A stretch of DNA of 64,000 nucleotides. It comes from Burkholderiales bacterium. GTDB taxonomy: Bacteria; Pseudomonadota; Gammaproteobacteria; Burkholderiales; Burkholderiaceae_A. The stretch covers positions 279,950 through 343,949 of the forward strand of contig JAIXOP010000015.1 in NCBI GenBank assembly GCA_027486725.1, written 5' to 3'. This document shows, piece by piece, positions 8,186 through 16,689 of this stretch (positions are counted from its first letter, which is position 1; each line of letters begins with the position of its first letter). A program made the position numbers and the translations under genes. The notes beneath the pieces are model-generated. The model had not been told where the DNA came from. It saw only the letters and a list, made by a program, of their open reading frames with translations, and did not search any database.

Positions 8186-10825
8186 CTACTCCCCGACGTA
8201 GCCGAAGCCCGCAGGCGGCGGGGGGGCGTGGTTGTCAAAGCGCGTGAACTGCCCTTGGAAGGTCAGCCGCACGGTGCCGATCGGGCCGTTTCGCTGCTTG
8301 CCGATGATGATCTCGGCCACCCCCTTGTCGGGCGTGTCGGGCCGATAGACCTCGTCGCGGTAGATGAAGAGGATGACGTCGGCGTCTTGTTCGATGGCGC
8401 CCGAGTTATGACTGATGATGCCGTCGGCCACCCACGAGGCATTGCCGGGCACGGTGAGGTCAAACACCTCCTGCTCACCCATCGACTTGATGGACACAAT
8501 GCTGTCCCAGAACAAGTCGCTCGAGGCGGCCTGTCGCAAAAACGCATCGTCAAGGATCTCTGCATAGCTCGCGAGTGTCGCGCGCGATGGGGCGAACCGA
8601 AAATGTGAGGCCCCACCGTAAGCCGTGCCGCGCGCCTGGGCCATCTGGCGCTGAGAGATGCCCTGCTCGCGCATCCGCGCTTTAACGACCTCGAAGATCT
8701 CGGCGGGAAGGGTGTCCACATTGGTGTTCGCTGCCTGCGCCGCCAAGTCTCGGGCTGCGCGTGCTGCCTGCAGCTCTTGGTGCCCAAAGCCGCCGATCTG
8801 GCTGACAAACTGAAGCTGATGCTCGCCGCCCGACACATCGAGCTCATACCAGCCACTCGCGCTCTTGCTGGTGGTCTTGTGCCGAATGCGAGACACGATC
8901 CCAAAGCGCAGGAGCAGCAGCGACAGGTCATCGACCAAGCCACGGCTGGCCGACGAGAAAAAAATCCGCCGGCCACTGATCGAACCGTCCGTTGCCCACA
9001 GATGCTTTAAGAAAAGTGCCAACTGCGCGTTGCCCAGCTTGAACACGGCCTCAGGCAGTCGCTTGTCGGCCGAGCGTTGGCCGTAGATCCCGAGCGACTT
9101 GAGCAGCCTGCCGCATCCTTCTGGGTGCCAACGGTTACCGTTGCCTGAGATCTCAAGCTGGTGCCAGTTGCCGCGACCTTCTCTGCGGTTGACCCGTGAT
9201 CCTAAGGTCAGCGCGGCAGCTCGCACCGCCTCACTGTTTGCCTCACTGGCAGTGGTGTAGCGCATCGGCTGATGCGCCACATAACTCCCATCGCCGATCA
9301 TATGGGCGAGGAAGATCAACTCGCTCTCTGCCATGGGGTGAGTCTGTGCGGGCTCGGGCAGCCGACGTGCGATGGCGATACGGTCCTTGGGTCTGAGCTC
9401 GTCCAGTCGCTTCCACCCATCGAGCGTCAAAAGGCGGTGCTTGGCCGTACAGCGGATCTGCCTGCCACTCGTGAGCTGCACATCGAAGACTTCTTTTTGG
9501 CCCACCGACCAGACAAGATCAGACATCGCCGGCGCGAGCTGGCCGTCCACAGTGGCGGAGACGACCGCTGGGGTCTTACCAACGAGGTCTCGAATTGCGA
9601 CGCGCGTGCCATCGGCCAGATAGACGCCCGTGTCGCCGACCACGCACTCCCGCAGATCGCTCATGACCGGCCGCTTGTCGGTGCGCGTCTCGACCGAGCG
9701 ATTGAGCTGCGAGAGCGCAATGACCGGGCAGTTGAGCTCTTTGGCCAGGCCCTTGAGGGATCGGGTGATTTCCGAGATCTCGGTGGTTCGGTTCTCGCCG
9801 TTGCCCGTGCCCTGCATGAGCTGGATGTAGTCGACGACGATGAGGTGCAGGCCACCCGACATGCGGGCCATTCGCCGAGCACGGGAGCGCAGCTCCAGGG
9901 AATTCAGCCCCGGGGTCTCGTCGATGTGGACCTGCAGACCACGCATGGTGTCGACGGTGGTGATGAGGCGAGACCAGTCGTCGTCGTGAAGCCGGCCGGT
10001 GCGCAGCTTCTGGGCATCGAGGCGACCGGTCGAACAGATCATGCGGGTGGCGAGCTGCTGGGCCGACATCTCCATGCTGAAAACCGCAATGGGCAGACCC
10101 AGCGAGACCGCCACATGCTCGCCGATGTTGAGCGCAAAGCTGGTTTTTCCCATACTCGGTCGGCCAGCCACGATGATGAGATCGCCCCCGTGCATGCCGG
10201 CGGTCTTTTGATCGAGGTCAACAAAGCCCGAGGGAATCCCGGTGACATCCGATGGATTGGGGTTGCGCGAGAGCTCATCGACCCGGTCAAAGACCGCATC
10301 GACCACCACATGGAAGGGCTGCAGCCCCTGGCTGCCGCGGGCGTCTTCCTCGGCGATGCGAAAGATGCGGGACTCGGCCTCGTCGAGGATCTGGGTGGAG
10401 TCGCGGCCCTCGGGGTTCAGCGCGGTGGTGGCGATTTCGTCGCTCACCGTGACGAGCTTGCGCAGAATCGCCCGGTCGCGAACGATCTCGGCGTAGCGGC
10501 GGATGTTGGCTGCCGATGGGGTGGCCTGCGCCAGGCCGTTCACAAATGGCAGGCCGCCAATCTCCTCGGCTCTGCCCAAAGAACCCAGTCGCTCGAAGAC
10601 TGTGACCACGTCGGCCGGTCGGCCCTCATCGATCAGGCGTGAGATGGCCTCGAAGACCGCGCGGTGGTCGGAACGGTAGAAGTCGGCGGCCCGAATGAGA
10701 TCGCCCACGCGATCCCAGGCCTGATTGTCCAGAAGGAGGCCGCCCAGAACGGCAGCCTCGGCCTCCGCCGAGTGGGGAGGAACCCGAAGAAGGAGGCCCT
10801 CGGCCTCATCCCTCGGGGAAGACAT
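8186..10825 (-). CDS. dnaB: replicative DNA helicase DnaB containing an intein
   Basis: Hexameric replication-fork helicase. The 879-residue precursor consists of an N-extein (residues 1-393, with Walker A GRPSMGKTSF at 221-230), a 414-residue intein (394-807) and a C-extein (808-879, starting SGAIEQDADVILFIYRDEVY). Joining the exteins gives SDLRE-SGAIEQDAD, an unbroken DnaB core motif of a helicase of about 465 residues, the usual length. Last gene of rpsF-priB-rpsR-rplI-dnaB, starting directly at the rplI stop. Without splicing the helicase would be inactive, because the insertion splits a conserved motif of the RecA-like ATPase. Confidence 0.97.
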   Translation of the reverse strand: MSSPRDEAEGLLLRVPPHSAEAEAAVLGGLLLDNQAWDRVGDLIRAADFYRSDHRAVFEAISRLIDEGRPADVVTVFERLGSLGRAEEIGGLPFVNGLAQATPSAANIRRYAEIVRDRAILRKLVTVSDEIATTALNPEGRDSTQILDEAESRIFRIAEEDARGSQGLQPFHVVVDAVFDRVDELSRNPNPSDVTGIPSGFVDLDQKTAGMHGGDLIIVAGRPSMGKTSFALNIGEHVAVSLGLPIAVFSMEMSAQQLATRMICSTGRLDAQKLRTGRLHDDDWSRLITTVDTMRGLQVHIDETPGLNSLELRSRARRMARMSGGLHLIVVDYIQLMQGTGNGENRTTEISEITRSLKGLAKELNCPVIALSQLNRSVETRTDKRPVMSDLRECVVGDTGVYLADGTRVAIRDLVGKTPAVVSATVDGQLAPAMSDLVWSVGQKEVFDVQLTSGRQIRCTAKHRLLTLDGWKRLDELRPKDRIAIARRLPEPAQTHPMAESELIFLAHMIGDGSYVAHQPMRYTTASEANSEAVRAAALTLGSRVNRREGRGNWHQLEISGNGNRWHPEGCGRLLKSLGIYGQRSADKRLPEAVFKLGNAQLALFLKHLWATDGSISGRRIFFSSASRGLVDDLSLLLLRFGIVSRIRHKTTSKSASGWYELDVSGGEHQLQFVSQIGGFGHQELQAARAARDLAAQAANTNVDTLPAEIFEVVKARMREQGISQRQMAQARGTAYGGASHFRFAPSRATLASYAEILDDAFLRQAASSDLFWDSIVSIKSMGEQEVFDLTVPGNASWVADGIISHNSGAIEQDADVILFIYRDEVYRPDTPDKGVAEIIIGKQRNGPIGTVRLTFQGQFTRFDNHAPPPPAGFGYVGE
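8405..9646 (-). other. DnaB intein with LAGLIDADG-type homing endonuclease
   Basis: Begins with cysteine (block A CVVGDTGVYLADG) and ends in ...ISHN, followed by serine as the +1 residue. Block B has TAKH (intein T67, H70) and block F is EVFDLTVPGNASWVADG, so all splicing residues are present. The middle carries two dodecapeptide motifs, FLAHMIGDGSY (about 112-122, D119) and LFLKHLWATDGSI (about 211-223, D220), with both acidic residues intact, so the endonuclease may be active. Intein residues about 328-365 (GISQRQMAQARGT onward) look like an extra DNA-binding segment. The DNA contains more A/T runs than the flanking dnaB sequence, consistent with separate ancestry. Confidence 0.95.
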
Positions 10826-11280
10826 TACGCAGCCTCGCCGATGACGCGAACCGAGATGTTGGCCACCACATCGGTGTGGGGAGCCACCTCGATCGAGAAA
10901 TCGCCCACGGCTTTCAGGGGACCATTGGGCATGCGGATGTGCATCTTTTGGATGCCCGCATGGCCGCCGGCCGTGATGGCCTCGGCGATGTCGGCGTTGG
11001 TCACCGAACCAAACAGACGGCCATCGACACCGGCCTTCTGACGGATTTCGAAGACCTTGCCCTCGATGGACTTGCCCACGGCCTGAGCCGCGGCGAGCTT
11101 CTCGGCTGCCAGGCGCTCCAGTTCGGCGCGACGGGCCTCGAACTCGGCCACAGCACTGCTGGTGGCACGACGGGCCATGCCCTGGGGGATGAGGAAGTTG
11201 CGGGCGTAACCGTCTTTGACGCGGACGACTTCGCCGAGGCCGCCAAGGTTGGCGACTTTCTCAAGAAGAATGACTTGCAT
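10825..11280 (-). CDS. rplI: 50S ribosomal protein L9
   Basis: A 151-residue large-subunit protein that binds 23S rRNA and helps keep the reading frame. The start [34 protein letters not shown] is textbook L9, and the length matches the family. It sits between rpsR (14 bases upstream) and dnaB, whose start codon overlaps its stop region, in the conserved rpsF operon. Confidence 0.98.
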   Translation of the reverse strand: MQVILLEKVANLGGLGEVVRVKDGYARNFLIPQGMARRATSSAVAEFEARRAELERLAAEKLAAAQAVGKSIEGKVFEIRQKAGVDGRLFGSVTNADIAEAITAGGHAGIQKMHIRMPNGPLKAVGDFSIEVAPHTDVVANISVRVIGEAA

Positions 11281-11294
11281 GGCGAGACTCCGGA

Positions 11295-11570
11295 TTAATG
11301 GTTGTCGGTGAAGGCCAGCAGTGCCAAGAAGCGGGCACGCTTGATGGCAGTCGTGAGCTGGCGCTGGTAGCGGGCGCTGGTGCCGGTCACGCGGGCAGGA
11401 ATGATCTTGCCGGTCTCGGTCACGAAGTCCTTGAGGGTGTCGAGATCTTTGTAGTCGATCTGCTCAACGTTCTCGGCCGTGAAGCGGCAGACGCGCTTGC
11501 GCTTGAACAGGGCAGACTGGGTGCGCTTGGGGCGCTTGTCGCGCGGGTTGGGTTTTTTACCAAAAGCCAT
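11295..11570 (-). CDS. rpsR: 30S ribosomal protein S18
   Basis: A 91-residue small-subunit protein that pairs with S6 on 16S rRNA. The core [19 protein letters not shown], then [20 protein letters not shown]-like sequence, are standard S18. The N-terminus is basic ([18 protein letters not shown]). It follows priB by 2 bases. In other bacteria the S6:S18 complex represses this operon by binding a leader RNA; a candidate leader precedes rpsF. Confidence 0.98.
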   Translation of the reverse strand: MAFGKKPNPRDKRPKRTQSALFKRKRVCRFTAENVEQIDYKDLDTLKDFVTETGKIIPARVTGTSARYQRQLTTAIKRARFLALLAFTDNH

Positions 11571-11572
11571 GA

Positions 11573-11905
11573 TTAAGACTCCAATTCGAAATGGGTGATG
11601 AAGAAGATCAGAGGCTCGGGTCGCAATCCAGAGACGGTGGGCAGGGCGTTGAGACTTCGACGCGGTGCCACGAATCCCTCGAATCGAATCTCTGCAGCGG
11701 GCTGGGTGCTGTGCACCCGAACCAACGACGCAGCGATGGGCCCCAAGGCCCGCGCCTGCGTGGTGAAGGCCAGTTGGCGACTGCCTTGGACCTCGACCAC
11801 CGTGGACTCATGCCAGAGGACCAGATCGAGACTTGGCGTCCCACTGGGTCCCACCCGCAGACCTCCACACTCGTTGATTCGTCCCCGCAGCTGGAGACGG
11901 TTCAT
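11573..11905 (-). CDS. priB: primosomal replication protein PriB (PriN)
   Basis: A small OB-fold single-stranded-DNA-binding protein of the replication restart primosome. The predicted product is 110 residues starting [10 protein letters not shown], matching the usual PriB start. The frame is open ten codons further upstream, but ATG 11905 is preceded by AAGGAGGG about 12 bases away and fits the family N-terminus. Its place between rpsF and rpsR is characteristic of beta- and gammaproteobacteria. Confidence 0.92.
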   Translation of the reverse strand: MNRLQLRGRINECGGLRVGPSGTPSLDLVLWHESTVVEVQGSRQLAFTTQARALGPIAASLVRVHSTQPAAEIRFEGFVAPRRSLNALPTVSGLRPEPLIFFITHFELES

Positions 11906-11952
11906 TGCTGGAGCACTCCCTCCTTCTTCGGGCAAGCTCGGGCGGAGCGGGC

Positions 11953-12372
11953 TTACGCCTGCTCTGCCTCCTCGCTGGACTCGGTTCGGGCAGCGCGCTG
12001 CTCGGCCGCCTGCTCAGCCTCGGCGGCAGAAGCACGGCGCGACTCTTCGCGCTGGATGATCTTGATCATCGGCGACGCACCGGTCTCAGCGCGCTTCATC
12101 TTGACCACGAGGTGGCGCAAGACAGCGTCGTTGAAGCGGAAGGCGTGCTCGAGTTCGTCGAGTTCGGCCTGGCCACACTCGATGTTCATCAGGACATAGT
12201 GCGCCTTGACGATTTTCTCGATGGGGTAGGCCAGCTGGCGACGGCCCCAGTCTTCGAGGCGGTGAACCTTGCCCCCCTGGGAGGCAACAATGGCGGTGTA
12301 CTTCTCGATCATGGCGGGCACCTGCTCGCTCTGATCGGGATGCACGACAAATACGATCTCGTAATGTCGCAT
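11953..12372 (-). CDS. rpsF: 30S ribosomal protein S6
   Basis: A 139-residue small-subunit protein. It starts [22 protein letters not shown] and contains [21 protein letters not shown], both standard for S6. The C-terminal 30 residues are an Arg/Ala/Glu-rich extension, common in betaproteobacterial S6 and probably flexible. First gene of the rpsF-priB-rpsR-rplI-dnaB operon, with a TATAAT element and a structured leader upstream. Confidence 0.97.
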   Translation of the reverse strand: MRHYEIVFVVHPDQSEQVPAMIEKYTAIVASQGGKVHRLEDWGRRQLAYPIEKIVKAHYVLMNIECGQAELDELEHAFRFNDAVLRHLVVKMKRAETGASPMIKIIQREESRRASAAEAEQAAEQRAARTESSEEAEQA

Positions 12373-12390
12373 GGTGATTCCTTTGCATCA

Positions 12391-12442
12391 GCGGTTTGTG
12401 GGAAAAGCCACCCAGGAAGGCCTGGTGCAGCAAACGAACCGC
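12391..12442 (-). promoter_or_regulatory. candidate S6:S18-responsive leader RNA of the rpsF operon
   Basis: The rpsF 5' leader can fold into an outer stem (12437-12442 with 12391-12396, GCGGTT/AACCGC) closing an inner hairpin (12421-12427 with 12409-12416, CACCAGG pairing CCTGGGTG with one bulged base). Leaders bound by the S6:S18 complex are known in front of rpsF in many bacteria and contain a bulged CCG. I see CCG within the outer stem, but the match to the known motif is by eye only. Confidence 0.45.
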
Positions 12443-12444
12443 GG

Positions 12445-12450
12445 ATTATA
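12445..12450 (-). promoter_or_regulatory. -10 element (TATAAT) upstream of rpsF
   Basis: A perfect TATAAT on the minus strand 73 bases upstream of the rpsF start codon. It overlaps the TAA stop of the upstream dehydrogenase gene. No convincing -35 hexamer is seen at 16-18 bases (GACTCT region), so the promoter may need an activator or be weak. Confidence 0.5.
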
Positions 12451-13429
12451 CCGAGGTTTTGTGCTCCAGAGTCGATCCTGGAAGGGCCACCGGCGTCTTG
12501 AGCGGCGCGCCCGCCCGGTGGGCCAGCAGGTTGTCGATGGCGAGGTTCTGCATGGCCAGGCGGGTGGCCCGGGAGCTGCTGGCAATGTGGGGGGTCAGCA
12601 CCACATTCTGCAGCTCCAGAAATCCGGGGTGCAGGGCCGGCTCATGTTCGAACACATCGAGGCCTGCAGCCCGAATCCGCCCCGAGGCCAGGGCGGCCAC
12701 CAGGGCCGCGTCGTCGACAACGCCGCCGCGGGCAATGTTGATGAGGCAGGCCGAAGACTTCATCTGTGCCAGATCTTCGGCGCGGATGAGGTGGTGTGTC
12801 TGTGGGGTGTAGGGCACCACCACGATCACAAAGTCGGCGCGCGCCAGCAGATCGGCCTTGCCCACATAGCGGGCCAGCGCCGAGTCGCTGGGGGTGCGAT
12901 TGTGGAACAGGACCTCCATGCCAAAGCCCTGGGCACGGCGGGCGATGGCGCTGCCAATGCGGCCCATGCCCAGGATGCCCAGGGTGGCGCCGTGGATGTC
13001 CACACCGGCAAATTGGTCGAAGGCCCATCCCTTCCACTGCCCGTCGCGCACAGCGCGTTCCGACTCCGGGATGCGCCGGGCGGTGGCCATCATCAGTGCC
13101 CAAGCAAAATCGGCGGTGGTCTCGTCGAGTACCCCCGGGGTGTTGGTGACGGCGATGCCGTGGGCTGCGCAGTGGGCCAGGTCGATGTTGTTGATGCCCA
13201 CCGCCCCCTGGGCCACGAGCCTCAGTGAGGAGGCAGCGCCCAACACCGAGGCATCGAGCCGGTCGGCGACCGTGGAAAACAAATAGTCGCTGCGGGCCAG
13301 ATGGGCCGCCAGCTGCTCGGGGGTGAAGGGAATGTCGGTGTCTTGGTTGTGCACGACCTCGAAAGCTGGCTCGAGTCGGGCGAGGGCCTCCGGGTAGATG
13401 CGGCGGGTGATGAGCAATCGCTGGAGCAT
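12446..13429 (-). CDS. D-isomer-specific 2-hydroxyacid dehydrogenase (glyoxylate/hydroxypyruvate reductase-like)
   Basis: A 327-residue NAD(P)H-dependent oxidoreductase. The Rossmann motif is GILGMGRIGSAIARRA near residue 150. The catalytic Arg lies in LINIARGGVVDDAALV, with a downstream Glu, and the catalytic His in LTPHIASSSRATR. The closest functional types are glyoxylate or hydroxypyruvate reductase (GhrB-like), but substrate cannot be fixed by sequence reading. It begins one base after the LUD gene stop, so the two form an operon. Confidence 0.9.
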   Translation of the reverse strand: MLQRLLITRRIYPEALARLEPAFEVVHNQDTDIPFTPEQLAAHLARSDYLFSTVADRLDASVLGAASSLRLVAQGAVGINNIDLAHCAAHGIAVTNTPGVLDETTADFAWALMMATARRIPESERAVRDGQWKGWAFDQFAGVDIHGATLGILGMGRIGSAIARRAQGFGMEVLFHNRTPSDSALARYVGKADLLARADFVIVVVPYTPQTHHLIRAEDLAQMKSSACLINIARGGVVDDAALVAALASGRIRAAGLDVFEHEPALHPGFLELQNVVLTPHIASSSRATRLAMQNLAIDNLLAHRAGAPLKTPVALPGSTLEHKTSV

Positions 13430-13430
13430 G

Positions 13431-14168
13431 TCAGAGGGACTCCATCAGCAAGATGTGAACCCGGTAGGGGCCGTGGGCCCCGAGCACCAGGGTCTGTTCG
13501 ATGTCGGCGGTGCGCGAAGGGCCGGAGATGAAGTTGAGCGACCGGGGCATGCCGCCCGGCAGGGCCCGCGCTCGGACAAAGGCGTCTTCCATGGTGGCCA
13601 CCACCTGACTGGCCCTCACCACCGCAATGTGGGTCTCCGGCAGCAGCGGCAACGACGCGGGAGAGTCGGCCGACGAGGCCAGAAGCAGGGTGCCCGTCTC
13701 GGCCACGGCCGCCAGCACCCCACTGACACCCAGGGCATCCGGCCGATTCACCTCCCGCGATGCGGGGCCAGGGCGCAGATCGAGGCCGGCGGCATCCCAG
13801 CCCAGCTCGGCCAGCGACGGCCAGCAGACGCCCTGCCTCGGGAGTTGCAGACGATCGGCGTAGGCCGCCACGGCGGCGGGGATCTGCGCCATCGCGTCGA
13901 GCCGCTCCACCGTGGCCGACAGCCTCAAGGACTGGGCCTCGAACCACCGCAGAAGGCCCGCGGTATCGGAGGGCAGCTCGGGGGCAGGGCCCCGACGTGC
14001 TGCGATGGGCTTGCGCTCACCGGGCCCCAAGGGCGCCACGCCATGCGCGCCAGAGGCCCGAATGCGGGCGAGGACGGCCGACCGACTGTCGGTGGGAGCC
14101 CATGGGGTGGGTGGGGCTGATGTGTCCGTCGGCTGGAGGCTGGCTTGGGAGGCTTTAGAATTCGGCAT
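13431..14168 (-). CDS. LUD domain protein (LutC/YkgG-like)
   Basis: A 245-residue protein of the LUD family, whose members include LutC of the iron-sulfur lactate dehydrogenase LutABC. The typical C-terminal part reads ALVLGAHGPYRVHILLMESL, with LNFISGPSRTADIEQTLVLG before it. The start is set at ATG 14168 (MPNSKASQ); the frame stays open to 14261, but that would run over the start of the divergent fdxA. No lutA/lutB genes are adjacent; instead a hydroxyacid dehydrogenase follows, so a role in 2-hydroxyacid oxidation is an inference. Confidence 0.82.
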   Translation of the reverse strand: MPNSKASQASLQPTDTSAPPTPWAPTDSRSAVLARIRASGAHGVAPLGPGERKPIAARRGPAPELPSDTAGLLRWFEAQSLRLSATVERLDAMAQIPAAVAAYADRLQLPRQGVCWPSLAELGWDAAGLDLRPGPASREVNRPDALGVSGVLAAVAETGTLLLASSADSPASLPLLPETHIAVVRASQVVATMEDAFVRARALPGGMPRSLNFISGPSRTADIEQTLVLGAHGPYRVHILLMESL

Positions 14169-14229
14169 TCGGTATTTTTGCTGATATTTGCTCCGCACCG
14201 CCAACAACCCCGCAATCCCCGAGATTCCT

Positions 14230-14553
14230 ATGACCCACGTTGTTACCGAGTCCTGCATCAAGTGCCGCTACACCGACTGTGTGGACGTCTGCCCCGTGGA
14301 CTGCTTTCGCAAGGGTCCCAATTTTCTGGTGATCGATCCCGACGAGTGCATCGACTGCGCGGTCTGCATTCCCGAGTGCCCCGTCAATGCGATCTATGCC
14401 GAAGAGGATGTCCCCGAGGACCAAAAGGCGTACATCGCCCTGAATGTGGAGCTGGCTGCCCAGTGGCCCAGCATCACCCGCTCGGAGGCCGCCCTGCCCG
14501 ACGCCGACGAGTGGGCCAAGGTCAAGGACAAGCTCAGCCACCTGGAGCGCTGA
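14230..14553 (+). CDS. fdxA: 7Fe ferredoxin (FdxA family)
   Basis: A 107-residue electron carrier with two clusters. The N-terminal cysteine pattern is [21 protein letters not shown] and the second is [23 protein letters not shown], matching the [3Fe-4S][4Fe-4S] ferredoxins of the Azotobacter FdI/FdxA type. Start ATG 14230 gives the usual [10 protein letters not shown]-terminus. A ferredoxin-NADP reductase gene follows after 6 bases, a natural electron-transfer pair. Confidence 0.95.
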   Translation: MTHVVTESCIKCRYTDCVDVCPVDCFRKGPNFLVIDPDECIDCAVCIPECPVNAIYAEEDVPEDQKAYIALNVELAAQWPSITRSEAALPDADEWAKVKDKLSHLER

Positions 14554-14559
14554 GCCGCC

Positions 14560-15306
14560 GTGGCCAGTCCGATCGACGTTGCCATCACGCATCGGCACGA
14601 CTGGACTGACCACCTCCTCAGCTTTCGCACCGAGCGCCCATCGGGCTTTCGATTCGCCCCGGGCCAGTTTGTGCGCCTGGGCATTCAGGGCGTCTTTCGC
14701 GCCTATTCCATCGCGTCGGGCCCCTTCGACGACCACCTGGAGTACTACTCCATCGTGGTGCCCGACGGGGCGTTCACCCAGCCACTCTCGCGCATGGGCC
14801 CGGGCAGCGTTCTTCAAATGGATCCCGAGCCTTATGGATTCCTGACGCTGGAGCGCTTCGCCCTCGAGGGAGACCTCTGGATGCTGGCCTCGGGCACGGG
14901 CCTGGCGCCATTCATCTCGATGCTGGCCGACCCCCTCACCTGGGAATCCTTCGACCGCATTGTGCTGGTGCACAGCGTGCGCACCCCCGAGGAACTGGCC
15001 TACCAAGACTGGCTGGGCGATCTTTCTCGGCACGAGGTCTTTTCGGCCTGGGCCGACCGACTGACCATTCAGCCCGTCGTGACGCGCGGGCCCTGGACAG
15101 GCCTGACCGACCGGATTCCAAGCCTGCTCGACTCCGGGCGGCTCGAGTCCACCGTTGGGCTGGCCATCGTGCCCGAGCGCTCCAAGGTCATGATCTGCGG
15201 AAACCCGGAGATGGTGAAAGATACGCGGACTTCACTGAAGAAAAAGGGACTAAAGCCCGCCCGCAGCAGCAGCCCTGGGCAGATCGCCACCGAAAACTAC
15301 TGGTAA
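14560..15306 (+). CDS. fpr: ferredoxin-NADP reductase
   Basis: A 248-residue FAD enzyme passing electrons between NADPH and ferredoxin/flavodoxin. The FAD-binding motif is FRAYSIASGP near residue 48, followed by LASGTGLAPFISML for the nucleotide site and MICGNPEMVKDT toward the C-terminus. It ends in ATENYW, so the terminal aromatic residue is Trp rather than the AFVER/K-type end of the other reductase at 60.7-61.4 kb. The start is GTG 14560, 6 bases after fdxA. The window therefore holds two Fpr paralogues of different subtypes. Confidence 0.92.
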   Translation: MASPIDVAITHRHDWTDHLLSFRTERPSGFRFAPGQFVRLGIQGVFRAYSIASGPFDDHLEYYSIVVPDGAFTQPLSRMGPGSVLQMDPEPYGFLTLERFALEGDLWMLASGTGLAPFISMLADPLTWESFDRIVLVHSVRTPEELAYQDWLGDLSRHEVFSAWADRLTIQPVVTRGPWTGLTDRIPSLLDSGRLESTVGLAIVPERSKVMICGNPEMVKDTRTSLKKKGLKPARSSSPGQIATENYW

Positions 15307-15370
15307 ACCCGCAAAAAGAGGCGAACCGCCTGCGGCGGCCATTCCAAGGGAATGCCACCCCGGTTCAAAC

Positions 15371-15393
15371 GATGTTTGCTGGGATGTTTGCTG
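15371..15393 (+). repeat. tandem 11-bp repeat upstream of phaZ
   Basis: GATGTTTGCTG occurs twice with a 12-base period, 13-35 bases before the phaZ start codon. A similar TTTTTGCTG/TATTTGCT pair occurs between the LUD gene and fdxA (about 14174-14192). It could be a regulator half-site pair or a simple slippage product. Confidence 0.5.
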
Positions 15394-15405
15394 ATAAGGT
15401 GAATC

Positions 15406-16689
15406 ATGCTCTATCACCTTCACGAAATGCAGCGCTCGGTCATCAAGCCCGTCTCCGAATGGGCCGGCGCTGTGGCCCAGCTCTATGCGAGCCCCTACTC
15501 ACCGCTGTCCTACACGCCGCTGTCGCGGCGCATTTCGGCAGCCCTCGACCTCACCCATCGGCTGGGCAAGGACTACGAGAAGCCCGAGTGGCGGATCCCC
15601 TCCGTCGAGACGGCCCAGGGGCCGGTGCAGGTCACACCCACCGTGGTGGCAGAGCATCCCTTTTGCAAGTTGATTCACTTCCAGCGCACGCCGGCACCCC
15701 AGTCGAAGGCTGCTGGGCCTCTGCCCCGCATTCTGGTGGTGGCACCGCTCTCGGGCCACCACGCGACCCTGCTGCGCGACACGGTCCGAACCCTGCTCGT
15801 GGAGCACGAGGTCTGGATCACCGACTGGGTCGATGCCCGAATGGTTCCGCTGGAGCTGGGGGCCTTCAGCCTCGATGACTATGTTGCCGTGGTGCAGCAC
15901 TTCACCCGCACCCTCGCCGCCGAGGACGGGCTGCACCTCATTTCCGTCTGCCAGCCCACGGTGCCAGTCATGGCGGCGGTTGCGCTGATGTCGTCGGCCG
16001 ACGAGCCGAATCTGCCCCTGACCATGACCATGATGGGCGGGCCCATCGATGCCCGGGAATGCCCCACCGAGGTCAACAACCTCGCCAACAACCACACCTA
16101 CAGCTGGTTTGAGCGCAATGTGATCTTCAATGTGCCGGAGCGCTACCCGGGCTACCTGCGCCGGGTCTACCCGGGCTTTTTGCAGCATGCCGGGTTCGTG
16201 GCCATGAACCCCAATCGGCATATGAACTCGCACTACGACTATTTTCAGCACCTGGTCGTGGGCGATGGCGACAGCGCCGAGGCCCACCGCGAGTTCTACG
16301 ATGAGTACAACGCTGTGCTTGACCTCGCGGCCGAGTACTACCTCCAGACCATCCGAGTCGTCTTCCAAGAGTTCCTGCTGCCCAAGGGTGGCTGGGACAT
16401 CGAGGGCCAGCGCGTGCGCCCCCAAGACATCCAACAGACCGCGTTGCTCACCATCGAGGGCGAGCTCGACGACATCTCTGGGCTCGGGCAAACCAAGGCC
16501 GCCCACAAACTCTGCACGGGACTGAAGGCCGAGCAAAAAGACCACTACGAGGTGCCAGGAGCAGGCCACTACGGCATCTTCAGCGGCCGCCGGTGGCGCA
16601 CGCAGGTGGCCCCGCGTATTGCACAATTCGTGCGTGCACACGACCCCCAATTCTCCGGCAAGTCCAAGGCCAGGCCCAACGGCCGCTGA
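15406..16689 (+). CDS. phaZ: intracellular polyhydroxyalkanoate depolymerase
   Basis: Mobilises stored poly(3-hydroxybutyrate) granules. The 427-residue protein starts MLYHLHEMQRSVIKPVSEWA and shows CQPTVPVMAAVALMSS, where a cysteine takes the nucleophile position found in the intracellular PhaZ1 family, and a C-terminal ELDDISGLGQT plus VPGAGHYGIFSGRRWRT with the catalytic His. Full length for the family. It implies that this organism accumulates PHA. An RnfB-like gene overlaps its 3' end. Confidence 0.93.
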   Translation: MLYHLHEMQRSVIKPVSEWAGAVAQLYASPYSPLSYTPLSRRISAALDLTHRLGKDYEKPEWRIPSVETAQGPVQVTPTVVAEHPFCKLIHFQRTPAPQSKAAGPLPRILVVAPLSGHHATLLRDTVRTLLVEHEVWITDWVDARMVPLELGAFSLDDYVAVVQHFTRTLAAEDGLHLISVCQPTVPVMAAVALMSSADEPNLPLTMTMMGGPIDARECPTEVNNLANNHTYSWFERNVIFNVPERYPGYLRRVYPGFLQHAGFVAMNPNRHMNSHYDYFQHLVVGDGDSAEAHREFYDEYNAVLDLAAEYYLQTIRVVFQEFLLPKGGWDIEGQRVRPQDIQQTALLTIEGELDDISGLGQTKAAHKLCTGLKAEQKDHYEVPGAGHYGIFSGRRWRTQVAPRIAQFVRAHDPQFSGKSKARPNGR

